NCBI GenBank assembly: GCA_965223165.1
Contig: CBDCVQ010000020.1
Coordinates: 62,001-126,000 of the forward strand
Direction of reading: 5' to 3'
DNA length: 64,000 nucleotides
Source of the DNA: JABDMH01 sp965223165
GTDB taxonomy: Bacteria > Bacteroidota > Bacteroidia > Chitinophagales > Saprospiraceae
In this document: positions 9,164 to 17,864 of the stretch, in pieces
Position numbering within the stretch: position 1 is the first letter of the stretch
Layout: each line of letters starts with the position of its first letter
Notes under the pieces: model-generated
What the model saw: only the letters and a program-made list of their open reading frames with translations
The model's database searches: none
What the model was told of the DNA's origin: nothing
Made by a program: the position numbers and the translations under genes

Positions 9164-9190
9164 TCGGCTAAATAGCCGATTTTTTCTTTT
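9164..9190 (+). terminator. Rho-independent terminator
   Basis: TCGGCTAAATAGCCGA (9164-9179) forms a 6-bp stem with a 4-base loop and is followed at once by TTTTTTCTTTT. It lies 50 bases after the desulfurase-like gene and 28 bases before the next start, so it separates the two same-strand genes. Confidence 0.85.
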
Positions 9191-9217
9191 CTTCCGGCTG
9201 TCAAGAACCGTAGAAAG

Positions 9218-10450
9218 ATGAGAATAGGCATCCTGCGTGAGCGTAAAGTGCCGCCGGAATCACGTGTCCCCCTAAATCCCGTGCAAGTGCAGTTCATGCG
9301 AGATCAGTTGGATCTCGACATTGTCGTAGAGTCGTCACCCGATCGTTGCTTTACGGATGATGAGTATCGGTCGTTGGGGGTGCCTGTGCTGGCCAATCTG
9401 GACGATGCGGACGTCCTGCTCGGCGTAAAGGAAGTGCCTATCGAACACCTAAAGAAGGACAAGATCTACTTCATCTTTTCTCATACCATCAAGAAGCAGG
9501 CGTACAATCGAGCAATGCTCAAGGCGATTGTCGAAAAGGGCATCCGCCTGATCGACTACGAGCTCCTGACCAATACGTACGGTCAACGTCTCATCGCTTT
9601 TGGTCACTTTGCCGGCAGGGTGGGAGCCCACAATGCCCTGTGGACCTGGGCTCAACGTACCGGCGACTTTGCCCTGCCGCGGCTCATGGATCTGCGGGAT
9701 TATGAGGCCGCCAAGGTGATCTACAAAGGCCTCACCCTACCTCCGCTAAAGATCGTACTGACGGGCACAGGCAGAGTGGGCACCGGGGCGCTCCTGACCC
9801 TCCAGGACATGGGTGTAGAGCAAGTGGATCCCCTTCATTTTCTCGAGGAATCCTATGATCGTGCCGTCTTTACGCAATTGCTCCCGCATCACTACGCGGC
9901 CGATCGATCGGGCGATCCCTTTGACAAGTCTTTCTTTTACAACAATCCCGCCTCCTTCGAAAGCATCTTTCAGCCCTACTACCGGGCCAGCGACATCATG
10001 ATCAATGGTATTTACTGGGTCAATGACGCCCCAGCTTTTTTCACCAACGCCGAGATGAAGCTACCCGACTTTCGGATCCGGGTCATTGCTGACATCTCCT
10101 GCGATATTGCACCGGTATCGTCCATCCCTTCGACCTTAAGAGCCACCACCATGTCGGACCCGGTCTTTGGCTATGATCCCCTAAGTGAAGAACAAGTAGC
10201 CCCCTATCAATCCCATGTGATCGACATGATGACCATCGACAATCTGCCCAACGAATTGCCGCGCGAGGCATCCAAGGCATTTGGCAAGCAGTTTATCACC
10301 GCCATTCTTGGCGAATTTCTCAAGGATGAGCCCAGCGAGATGCTCAGTCGTGCTACCATCTGCGAGCATGGCCGATTGAAACCTGCCTTTGAGTATCTGC
10401 AGGCATGGATTGACGATGTTGGCAACGCTGCGCGCCGTGGGCTTCGTTGA
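9218..10450 (+). CDS. Saccharopine dehydrogenase-like NAD(P)-dependent oxidoreductase
   Basis: 410 residues. The N-terminus 'MRIGILRERKVPPESRVPLNP' is the alanine dehydrogenase/PNT-type N-terminal domain, as in lysine-forming saccharopine dehydrogenase. 'GVKEVP' and 'FSHTIKKQ' follow, then a Rossmann site 'IVLTGTGRVGTGAL' at about residues 185-198. 'VIADISCDI..VSSIPST' near residue 290 also fits the Lys1-type family. It would oxidise or form an N-substituted amino acid using NAD(P); whether lysine metabolism is meant is not shown, as no other lysine gene is adjacent. The last codons (about 10430-10450) coincide with a dispersed repeat that occurs again at 10612, so the C-terminal residues and stop may derive from a repeat insertion. 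Confidence 0.8.
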   Translation: MRIGILRERKVPPESRVPLNPVQVQFMRDQLDLDIVVESSPDRCFTDDEYRSLGVPVLANLDDADVLLGVKEVPIEHLKKDKIYFIFSHTIKKQAYNRAMLKAIVEKGIRLIDYELLTNTYGQRLIAFGHFAGRVGAHNALWTWAQRTGDFALPRLMDLRDYEAAKVIYKGLTLPPLKIVLTGTGRVGTGALLTLQDMGVEQVDPLHFLEESYDRAVFTQLLPHHYAADRSGDPFDKSFFYNNPASFESIFQPYYRASDIMINGIYWVNDAPAFFTNAEMKLPDFRIRVIADISCDIAPVSSIPSTLRATTMSDPVFGYDPLSEEQVAPYQSHVIDMMTIDNLPNELPREASKAFGKQFITAILGEFLKDEPSEMLSRATICEHGRLKPAFEYLQAWIDDVGNAARRGLR

Positions 10451-10675
10451 GATGTGTTGTTGAATTGTTGAATTGTTGAATTGTTGAGTTGTTGAGCGAG
10501 GGTAAAATGGGATTTTGTGCCCTGGCGCTGACATCCCCTATGCTAATCATAATCACTTATCACCATCTTCCAATCCCCAATCAAGGTTGCCAACCGCGCA
10601 ACCGCAAGGCAGCGCGCCGTGCGCTTCGTTGAGACGTATAATGGTGTAGTTGTCTAGCGCTGGGCTGGATCGTAC
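10430..10675. repeat. Dispersed copy of the tandem-repeat family, with an internal direct repeat
   Basis: GCGCGCCGTGNGCTTCGTTG occurs at 10430 and again at 10612 (one mismatch), 182 bp apart. Between them lie a 9-bp microsatellite of TTGAATTGT units (about 10456-10495), 'GAGCGAGGGTAAAATGGGAT' and 'AATCATAATCACTTATCACCATC'. After the second copy comes 'GGTGTAGTTGT'. These blocks, in this order, resemble the 4.2-5.9 kb array, so this is a diverged member of that family. Confidence 0.7.
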
Positions 10676-11050
10676 TGATCGTCCTTTTCTAGCGCCTGCA
10701 GACAAGCCTCGCAAAGCATCGATGATATTTGCTATATACTGAATGCTCTAACGTGGTCCTGGTTAATCGATCTACCCCGATCTCTTCTACCTAAATCGCT
10801 CATAATCAACTATACATCAATGATGCTGCTACCTATTATCGCATTTAGCTTATTTTCTAATACGTGATCACTATGTAGCTTATTACCTATGTCTTGGTCC
10901 GGAATGCGTGGAGCTATCCTGCCGGTCCGATGAAAAATCCTCGAAGATCTTGTGGAATAAGGCGGGTCCTCCGCTCCTTGTAATGCGCCCGGAGCTCAGC
11001 TCTCCACTACACCCAGGACGCGACTCCAAGGACCCAACCCCCCGGTTGCA
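10676..11050. other. Intergenic region, no gene recognised
   Basis: AT-rich in its middle part (10720-10890) with no reading frame that looks coding and no RNA structure I can name. It separates the plus-strand saccharopine dehydrogenase-like gene from the convergent malic enzyme gene. Confidence 0.4.
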
Positions 11051-11083
11051 GAAAGTCCTGGCTGATGAATGGCCGGGACTTTC
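11051..11083. terminator. Hairpin after the malic enzyme gene
   Basis: GAAAGTCC (11051-11058) and GGACTTTC (11076-11083) are perfect complements around a 17-base loop that itself can extend the stem (TGGC/GCC). It begins five bases after the minus-strand stop codon of the malic enzyme gene. Only a short T run (TTTT) follows on the plus strand and none on the minus strand, so it may act as a 3-prime-end structure, not a canonical terminator. Confidence 0.35.
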
Positions 11084-11087
11084 CCTT

Positions 11088-13382
11088 TTATGACTTCTTC
11101 AGCTCCTGCGCGTGCACCGCCGCGATGCCCACCATTTCGACGATCTGCCGCACGCTGGCGCCCAATTGCAGTACATGCACCGGCTTTTTCAAACCCAACA
11201 GAATGGGACCGATGATCGGCATGTCAAAGACCTCACCTAGTAGATTGTAGGCGATATTGGCGGAAGAGAGATTGGGAAAAATCAGGGTATTGGCACGGTG
11301 CCCGGCCAGCTTTGAGAATGGATGTAGCTGCATTAATAGCTGACTATTGAAGGCCATGTGGGCCTGCATTTCACCATCTACGATCCAATCCGGATGCCGA
11401 TGATGCAGCAGCTTGGTCGCCGCCCGCATGAGCATCGCCGACTCCCCTTTGGCCACAGAGCCAAAGTTGGAGTAGGTCACCAGGGCAATCTTAGGTTCGA
11501 TATTAAAGGTGCGGACCTGCTCGGCCACCAGCTCTGTAATATCAGCAATGTCTTCTGCCGAAAGATGATGATTGACCGTGGTATCTGCCAGGAATAGGGG
11601 TCCACTATTCGTCATCGCTATGTGCGTGCTGGCCACCTTGCGGACGCCTTCCTTCGCACCAATGATCTGCAAGGCGGGCCGCACGGTATCCGGATACTTG
11701 CGTGAGAGACCACTGATCATCGCATCGGCCTCGCCGGTCTCTACCATCATAGCCCCATAGTAGTTGCGGCTGGTCATCACCTCCGCCGACTCCGGGACGG
11801 TGACCCCCTTGCGCTTGCGCTTATCATAGTACATGCGGGCGTATCGGGACTGGGTATCCACCTCCGCCTGATCTGCCGGCAACTTGGGGTCGATGATCGG
11901 CACCTGGGGCAACTGAAGATCATGCTCCTCCATGATCGCATGGATGGCCTTCCGGTTGCCCAGGAGTATGGGGCGGGCGATGCGCTCTTCGATGACTCGC
12001 TGCACCGCTTTGAGCACGGAGCTGTTCTCCGCATCGGCAAAGACAATGCGCTGCACATCCTGACGGGCTTTGGTCTCGATGACCTTGGTCAGCGTATGAT
12101 CGTGCCCCAGCCGCTTGCTCAGCTGCTCGTCGTACGCCTCCCAATCGGTGATGTGCTGCTTGGCCACCCCCGACTCCATAGCCGCCCGAGCCACTGCTGG
12201 AGCCACGGTGGTAATCAATCTTGGATCCACCGGTTTGGGTATGATATAGTCAATCCCAAATTTGAGATTGGTGGTGTTATACGCCATATTGACCATGTCC
12301 GGGACCGTCTTTTTGGCCAGCTCCGCGAGCGAGTATACGGCCGCCAGCTTCATCTCTTCGTTGATCTCCGTCGCCCGCACGTCCAGGGCTCCCCGAAAGA
12401 TGAAAGGAAAGCCCAGCACATTGTTTACCTGATTGGGATAATCCGATCTGCCTGTGGCCATAATGCAGTTGGGCCGGACCGCCTTTGCATCCTCATAGCT
12501 GATCTCGGGATTGGGATTGGCCATGGCAAAAATGATGCAGTCCTCTGACATCGAGCGAACCATCTCCTGGCTCAAAATGCCCCCACGCGAAAGGCCGATG
12601 AAAACATCGGCGCCTTGCATGACGTCGGCCAGGGTAGCATCCGCCGGCGCCCCCCCATTGACAAATTCTGACTTTTTGCCATCCAGGTTGGTGCGATCCG
12701 GATGTATCAGCCCCTTGCTGTCAAACATGAAGATATTCTCCTTACGGGCCCCCAGCGATACATAAAGCCGCGTGCACGAGATCGCGGAAGCCCCGGCACC
12801 ACTGACCACAAACTTGGTATTGCCGATCTCTTTGTCAAAGATCTCCAGCGCATTGAGCAGCGCAGCACCACTGATAATCGCCGTGCCGTGCTGATCGTCA
12901 TGCATGACGGGCACATTGAGCGCGGCCTTCAGTCGTTCTTCAATCTCAAAACACTCCGGTGCAGAGATATCCTCCAGATTGACGCCGCCAAAGCTGGGCT
13001 CAAGGATCTGGACGGTGCGCACAAATTCATCCACATTTTTCGTGTCCAGCTCGAGATCAAAGCAATCGATGTCGGCGTAGATCTTAAAAAGCAGGCCCTT
13101 GCCCTCCATGACCGGTTTGCTTGCCTCCGGGCCGATATCACCCAGGCCCAGTACCGCGGTGCCATTGCTGATCACCGCCACGAGATTGCCCTTGGCTGTG
13201 TACCGATAGGCATCGTCCACATTTTCGCTGATCGCCAGGCAAGGATCGGCCACACCGGGAGAGTACGCCAGGGAGAGATCGCGCTGGGTGGATGTCTCCT
13301 TGGTTGGTATCACCTCGATCTTGCCGGGACGACCCTTAGCGTGATATTCCAACGCCTCTTCTCGTAAGGTATGCTTGTCCAT
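11088..13382 (-). CDS. maeB: NADP-dependent malic enzyme with C-terminal phosphotransacetylase-like domain
   Basis: 764 residues from the ATG at 13380-13382, matching the usual MaeB length near 760; the open frame continues upstream another 74 codons but that part is not protein-like. N-terminal malic domain: 'LAYSPGVADPCLAI' and 'GNLVAVISNGTAVLGLGDIG'. NAD(P) domain: 'DDQHGTAIISGAALLNAL' and 'FVVSGAGASAISC'. The C-terminal third is a PTA/PTB domain ('MMVETGEADAMISGL', 'ADTTVN', 'NTLIFPNLSSANIAYNLL'). It decarboxylates malate to pyruvate in the cytoplasm; in MaeB-type enzymes the PTA-like domain is generally regulatory, sensing acetyl-CoA or acetyl-phosphate. A hairpin with a U-rich tail lies in its leader. 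Confidence 0.95.
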   Translation of the reverse strand: MDKHTLREEALEYHAKGRPGKIEVIPTKETSTQRDLSLAYSPGVADPCLAISENVDDAYRYTAKGNLVAVISNGTAVLGLGDIGPEASKPVMEGKGLLFKIYADIDCFDLELDTKNVDEFVRTVQILEPSFGGVNLEDISAPECFEIEERLKAALNVPVMHDDQHGTAIISGAALLNALEIFDKEIGNTKFVVSGAGASAISCTRLYVSLGARKENIFMFDSKGLIHPDRTNLDGKKSEFVNGGAPADATLADVMQGADVFIGLSRGGILSQEMVRSMSEDCIIFAMANPNPEISYEDAKAVRPNCIMATGRSDYPNQVNNVLGFPFIFRGALDVRATEINEEMKLAAVYSLAELAKKTVPDMVNMAYNTTNLKFGIDYIIPKPVDPRLITTVAPAVARAAMESGVAKQHITDWEAYDEQLSKRLGHDHTLTKVIETKARQDVQRIVFADAENSSVLKAVQRVIEERIARPILLGNRKAIHAIMEEHDLQLPQVPIIDPKLPADQAEVDTQSRYARMYYDKRKRKGVTVPESAEVMTSRNYYGAMMVETGEADAMISGLSRKYPDTVRPALQIIGAKEGVRKVASTHIAMTNSGPLFLADTTVNHHLSAEDIADITELVAEQVRTFNIEPKIALVTYSNFGSVAKGESAMLMRAATKLLHHRHPDWIVDGEMQAHMAFNSQLLMQLHPFSKLAGHRANTLIFPNLSSANIAYNLLGEVFDMPIIGPILLGLKKPVHVLQLGASVRQIVEMVGIAAVHAQELKKS

Positions 13383-13410
13383 CTCAGTCACTTTGGTTGC
13401 ATGGTGCTGA

Positions 13411-13436
13411 TAAAATAAACCCCTCATTTTGAGGGG
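13411..13436 (-). promoter_or_regulatory. Terminator-like hairpin in the malic enzyme leader
   Basis: On the minus strand CCCCTCA-AAA-TGAGGGG (13436-13420) is a perfect 7-bp stem with a 3-base loop, followed by TTTATTTTA. It lies about 28 bases upstream of the malic enzyme start, where it could act as an attenuator or end transcripts entering from upstream. Confidence 0.5.
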
Positions 13437-13686
13437 GATGCTAAAATTATCAAAATATCGCAAGCCACCATTGTGGTACACCACTGGCAAGCCGACGCCC
13501 ATGTCACCCTGTCGTCGCCGGCCGGGTTGCCATCTGGTCACAGGGTAGGCAGAGATGAAGATCCCCCTTGGCCGGCCTCTGGCATCTCGCATCTGGCAAA
13601 TCACCCCTTTCGTCTCCCCAAATTGCCTCTTTCACAATAAATCCATACATTCAAACGCTCAATACTACATTTAGGAATTTTATCTG

Positions 13687-14016
13687 ATGAAGAAATACCC
13701 CCTCGGCGAATTTGAAGAGTTGGTCCTGCTGACCGTGGGCGTGCTGCACGAGGGTGCCTATGGCGTAGCCATCAAGGACGAAATGGAAGCCCGGCTGCAG
13801 CGGCGGATCAGCGTGGGGGCGTTACAATCAGCCCTGCGCCGCATGGAGAAAAAGGCCTACCTCAAGTCGCAACTAGGCGAAGCCACGGGGGCCCGGGGAG
13901 GAAAGAGAAAACGATACTACGCGATGACTGGCTATGGCAAAAAGGCGTTGGTCCATGCCAAAGAAATCAGGGAAAATCTTTGGAATGACCTGCCCGATAT
14001 AGCGCTGGAGTTTTGA
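13687..14016 (+). CDS. PadR family transcriptional regulator
   Basis: 109 residues: a winged-helix protein with the PadR signature 'LGEFEELVLLTVGVL', 'AYGVAIKDEME', 'SVGALQSALRRMEKKAYLKS' and 'GGKRKRYYAMTGYGKKAL'. The wing carries the usual basic 'RKRYY'. PadR proteins are small cytoplasmic repressors that often lack a large ligand domain. Its stop codon TGA overlaps the TTG start of the following permease by two bases, so the two are translationally coupled. In Bacteroidota this PadR-permease pairing is common and the regulator presumably controls its own operon. The promoter region upstream contains TACATTTAGG but no symmetric operator was resolved. Confidence 0.92.
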   Translation: MKKYPLGEFEELVLLTVGVLHEGAYGVAIKDEMEARLQRRISVGALQSALRRMEKKAYLKSQLGEATGARGGKRKRYYAMTGYGKKALVHAKEIRENLWNDLPDIALEF

Positions 14017-16643
14017 AAGCCTACGCGGAAAGAATATTACGCTGGTATTGCAAGCCGGAGATCCTGGAGGACATCTTGGGTGATCTGGACGAGCTCCATC
14101 TGCGACAACGGGAGACCACGTCGAGACGCCGGGCCGATCGCCGGTTTGCCTGGGAAGTCTGCCTCTTATTTCGTCGCTCCATCGCAAAACCACTGCCGTT
14201 TTTTGACATCCTAACAGAATTAGACATGTTGCAAAACTATTTGAAGATCGGTTTCAGAAATCTGCTGAAGCACAAGTTTTCCACGTTTATCCACATTTTT
14301 GGGCTGGCCATTGGACTGGCCGCCTTTCTGTTGATCAATCGCTACACCTCGTTTGAGCGTAGCTATGACACCTTTCATACCAATCCCGACAATCTCTATC
14401 GGCTGACCACCGACAACATTGTCAATGGACAGTTGCAAGTGCGGGATGCGATGTCCTTTGCCCCATCCGGCAAAGTATTGACAGACGACGTGCCAGAGAT
14501 CACGGGATATACGACCACCTACAAACTCGAAAACTTGATCATCCGCAAAGATGCCGTACCCCTGGAAGAACAAATGGTTGTGGCGGCTGACAGTAATTTC
14601 CTTCGATACTTTCACTATCCGCTCATCGCCGGAAACGCGGAGACGGCGCTGAGCCAACCCAACAGCCTGGTGCTCTCCGAAGAAATGGCGCTGAAATATT
14701 TTGGTTCCACGGATGTGATTGGCCGTTCCTTGGAGGTATTGGGTCGATTCAACCGGTCTTTTGATGTGACGGGCGTATTTGCGGAAGCCCGACAAAACAC
14801 CCATTACAAATTCAATCTACTGATCTCGCTGGGCAGCATCCAAGATCAAATTGAAAATGACGAGTGGAACGGATTTAACTACTATACCTACCTCGACATC
14901 CAGCCGGGCGCGGATATCGCTGCACTCGAGAAGAAGATCGAGCCGCTCGCTGAAAAATATATCGGTGAGAATTCACAGCTGTATTTTAACCTCCAGCCCG
15001 TCACCGACATCCACCTCCATAGTGATTTCACCTTTGAGCCGGAAATACACGGCAGTGCCAAAGCCGTCCGATTCCTGAGTATTATTTCCATTTTTATCCT
15101 GGTCATCGCCTGGGTCAACTATATCAATCTTTCCACTGCCAAAGCCGTGGAGCGGGCACGCGAAGTGGGCTTGAGAAAAGTGGTCGGTGCAAAGAAACAA
15201 CATCTCCTGGGCCAGTTTTTTCTAGAAGCCGTACTGATCAACTTATTGGGGGCCGTCACAGCGCTGGTGCTGGTCCAACTGGCCCTACCCTATTTTCACA
15301 CGCTCGTCGGCAAGACGATTGTCACGTCTGCGTGGTCCGATCCAGGCCTGCTCCGACAGTTGGCCCTATTCTTCGTCATTGGCATATTTGCTGCCGGATT
15401 CTATCCCGCTTTGGTACTGTCTTCCTTCCGACCGCTGGAAGTCTTGCGGGGCCGATTTAGCAAATCACAAAAAGGACAACTCCTGCGCAAGAGTCTCGTA
15501 GTGATCCAATTTGCAGCGTCCTTGATCCTGATCGCAAATACGCTGATCGTCTACCGACAAGTCAATTACCTCATGGGTAGGGACAAAGGCATCGACATCG
15601 ACCGGGTGGTCGGCATCAGCAATCCAAGAGTGAGTCAGCAAGAGCGTGATCAATATCGCATCAAGTACAAAGCCTTTAAGGACGAATTGGAAAGAGTGCC
15701 CGGCATCGCGCAGGTGGGCTCCATGTCCAATGTGCCCGGTGGGGGCAGCTCAGACATCAGCTCTAACAGTGGCGGGGCTCGCATCGTCGGTTTGACCGAC
15801 CGGGTCCACACCACCATTTATATCAACACTATCGATGATCAAGCGACCGATCTACTCGATATGGATCTGCTCTACGGCCGCAGTTTTCATGAAGACATCA
15901 AGTCTGACACCATGGCGGTAATTGTCAACGAGGCCTTGTTACAAAAACTGAATGTGCCCGATCCTTCGAAGGTGATCAACGAACGATTGATGTTTGGCGA
16001 AAATGCCGACAATGATAAATATCCGGTAGTGGGGGTGATCAGCAATTTCAATCGCAGCACGCTAAAAAATCACGTGGAGCCTACCGTATTTTTCTATCGG
16101 GAGCGGTCCAGCAATACGCTCGTAAAATTGGGCGACACGGATTTGAGCACAGCGATGGCAGGCATCGAAAACACCTGGAATTCCTTCTTTCCCAATGATC
16201 CCTTTAATTACACTTTTCTGGATCAACGTTTTGAAAAACTGTATATGGAAGACCGGAAATTTGGATGGCTTTTTGCCAATTTTTCCATCTTGGCCATATT
16301 TGTAGCCAGCATGGGCCTGTTTGGATTGTCGTCTTTCCTGGCCCTACGTCGGACGAAGGAGATTGGGGTGCGAAAAGTACTCGGCGCATCGGTGGGGAGC
16401 ATCGTACTTCTATTTTTCCGCGAATTTCTCTGGCTGGTGCTATACGCGGTTATTATCGGTGTGCCGTTGGTCTATTTTAGCATGGATCCCTGGCTCAGTG
16501 GATACGCTTATCGCATCGACTTCCCTTGGTGGATTCTGGTGGTGTCCGCACTGACCGTGACGCTATTTGCCTTTATGACGGTGGGCTATCAAAACTTCAA
16601 GGTGGCGCAACTAAATCCCGCTACTTCGATCCGGGACGAGTGA
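14013..16643 (+). CDS. ABC transporter permease (MacB/FtsX type) with permease prefix domain
   Basis: 876 residues. The start is a TTG at 14013 that overlaps the PadR stop. Residues 1-65 form a cytoplasmic permease prefix domain ('ILRWYCKPEILEDILGDLDELH'), known to be encoded next to PadR genes. From residue 72 it is a standard Bacteroidota permease: 'NYLKIGFRNLLKHK', a first membrane segment (about 92-109), a MacB-like periplasmic domain, the FtsX block 'INLSTAKAVERAREVGLRKVVGA', a second periplasmic domain and a second FtsX block 'LRRTKEIGVRKVLGAS'. The duplicated FtsX architecture implies about eight membrane spans. No ATPase gene is adjacent, so the partner is elsewhere. Likely role: efflux or cell-envelope lipoprotein/peptide transport. 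Confidence 0.93.
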   Translation: MKAYAERILRWYCKPEILEDILGDLDELHLRQRETTSRRRADRRFAWEVCLLFRRSIAKPLPFFDILTELDMLQNYLKIGFRNLLKHKFSTFIHIFGLAIGLAAFLLINRYTSFERSYDTFHTNPDNLYRLTTDNIVNGQLQVRDAMSFAPSGKVLTDDVPEITGYTTTYKLENLIIRKDAVPLEEQMVVAADSNFLRYFHYPLIAGNAETALSQPNSLVLSEEMALKYFGSTDVIGRSLEVLGRFNRSFDVTGVFAEARQNTHYKFNLLISLGSIQDQIENDEWNGFNYYTYLDIQPGADIAALEKKIEPLAEKYIGENSQLYFNLQPVTDIHLHSDFTFEPEIHGSAKAVRFLSIISIFILVIAWVNYINLSTAKAVERAREVGLRKVVGAKKQHLLGQFFLEAVLINLLGAVTALVLVQLALPYFHTLVGKTIVTSAWSDPGLLRQLALFFVIGIFAAGFYPALVLSSFRPLEVLRGRFSKSQKGQLLRKSLVVIQFAASLILIANTLIVYRQVNYLMGRDKGIDIDRVVGISNPRVSQQERDQYRIKYKAFKDELERVPGIAQVGSMSNVPGGGSSDISSNSGGARIVGLTDRVHTTIYINTIDDQATDLLDMDLLYGRSFHEDIKSDTMAVIVNEALLQKLNVPDPSKVINERLMFGENADNDKYPVVGVISNFNRSTLKNHVEPTVFFYRERSSNTLVKLGDTDLSTAMAGIENTWNSFFPNDPFNYTFLDQRFEKLYMEDRKFGWLFANFSILAIFVASMGLFGLSSFLALRRTKEIGVRKVLGASVGSIVLLFFREFLWLVLYAVIIGVPLVYFSMDPWLSGYAYRIDFPWWILVVSALTVTLFAFMTVGYQNFKVAQLNPATSIRDE

Positions 16644-16647
16644 AGAT

Positions 16648-17547
16648 CTAGTCGTCAGACTGAATCACCTGCCAGTGGGCCAGATCGTAGCGATCGCCGT
16701 GCCGTAGTAGGTAAAACTGCTGGCTCCCTTCAGGCAGTCGATATAGGGTGTCTCTTTCGGCTGACCAACGGGTACCATCGTAGATCGCTACATAGCTGGA
16801 ACCAAACACTTCAAACTCGTCTCCCTGCACGATGATGCCCGTATCTTCGTCCAGGCCCAGGCCTAGCAAGCGTGGCTTGTGCTCCAAAATCTCGAAGAGA
16901 TCAAACTGGCGATTACGAGCAAAAAGATGCTGATCGATAGCTACATTGGTGAGAAACGCCAGACCCTCCTCGTGATCTCCCATCATGATCGTATTGGTCT
17001 TCGTATCCCCGCGGGCGAGATACGAACCCTGTATGGTCGCCCCGGCGGAGCTCCCGGCGATCACGCCCCCCCGGTCCAGCAACGCATGAAAGGCCTCGTG
17101 CGTCTCCGTATCGAGATATGAATCCGCGTGCCTCCATTGGCGGCCTCCGCTAAACCAGACACCCCGCGCCTCTTGGATCGGCCGCCAAAAGGCAGGACTG
17201 TTCGCCTCGTCCCGGCTGCGTGTATGGAGCACTGTCACTTGGCGAAAGCCCAGCTGCACAAATCGCTGCCGAAATCGCGCCCGCCCGGCACTGTCGATGA
17301 CCTCGCTGGTGATGGCCGTCGGAATCACCACGATAGGCGCATCCGGACCGCCGACGAGCTCCATAAATTTGGCATAAAATGCATCGGAGGCCCGTCCACC
17401 AATGATCAACAGTGTGCCGTGGGCCGGACCGGAAGAGCCTCCCCGTGCGATCGAGTAGTAGTCCGAATGCTCGGATGGCATGCGGACAGATAGTATGCAG
17501 ATGGCAACTATAAGGAGTAGCACGCCTCCCAGAATATATTTCATCAT
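16648..17547 (-). CDS. Cyanophycinase-like peptidase, family S51
   Basis: 299 residues with an N-terminal membrane anchor or signal (residues 4-20). Family S51 motifs: 'GTLLIIGGRAS', 'PIVVIPTAIT', 'GVWFSGGRQWRH' and the nucleophile box GSSAGA with Ser167. 'LGLGLDEDTGIIV' near the C-terminus is also typical of cyanophycinase-like proteins. Characterised members hydrolyse cyanophycin or alpha-aspartyl dipeptides; an exported form would act on extracytoplasmic peptides. The start ATG at 17545-17547 is preceded by a second in-frame option one codon on. It is convergent with the permease gene, with 4 bases between stops. Upstream lies a leader with competing hairpins. Confidence 0.85.
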   Translation of the reverse strand: MMKYILGGVLLLIVAICILSVRMPSEHSDYYSIARGGSSGPAHGTLLIIGGRASDAFYAKFMELVGGPDAPIVVIPTAITSEVIDSAGRARFRQRFVQLGFRQVTVLHTRSRDEANSPAFWRPIQEARGVWFSGGRQWRHADSYLDTETHEAFHALLDRGGVIAGSSAGATIQGSYLARGDTKTNTIMMGDHEEGLAFLTNVAIDQHLFARNRQFDLFEILEHKPRLLGLGLDEDTGIIVQGDEFEVFGSSYVAIYDGTRWSAERDTLYRLPEGSQQFYLLRHGDRYDLAHWQVIQSDD

Positions 17548-17864
17548 CTATTATTTATAAGAATCCAACAAAAGATATTTAGGCGTATAGCCGGTCTGTA
17601 AAAACGAGCACTCCCCTCACTTGTGAAGCAAGGGGAGGTCTTTGCTGCTCGCCGGAGCACGGGCAAAGATTCTCTTTCCCAAATTAAGGAAATTTCACAT
17701 GCAACCCCGTGCGCCTTACCGCCTGACTGGTAATATTTAGCCATGGAAGGCCCGGCCGGATACGAACTGCCCGTCGATACGACAGGGTATTAGTGAACCT
17801 TCCTTCTACCAAATAAAAGTCATCTTTGTTCGGAGCCAATCAATCTGTCGCCGCTCGATGCAAT
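17548..17864. other. Intergenic region containing a structured leader
   Basis: About 317 bases between the beta-helix gene and the cyanophycinase-like gene, both on the minus strand. Apart from the hairpins at 17597-17668 nothing else recognisable was seen. Confidence 0.4.
17597..17668 (-). promoter_or_regulatory. Candidate attenuator: two mutually exclusive hairpins
   Basis: Read on the minus strand: CTTTGC (17668-17663), TGCTC (17659-17655), GAGCA (17650-17646), GCAAAG (17645-17640), CTCCCC, a loop, GGGGAG, TGCTC (17610-17606), G, TTTTT. GAGCA can pair with the first TGCTC inside the CTTTGC/GCAAAG stem, or with the second TGCTC to close an outer stem around the CTCCCC hairpin that runs straight into GTTTTT. 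The two folds exclude each other, as in attenuators. It ends about 50 bases before the cyanophycinase-like start. It could instead be the terminator of the upstream beta-helix gene. Confidence 0.45.

Noticed and set aside
13383..13604. 74-codon N-terminal extension of the malic enzyme
   Set aside because: Not protein-like, covers the leader hairpin; MaeB length matches the ATG at 13382.
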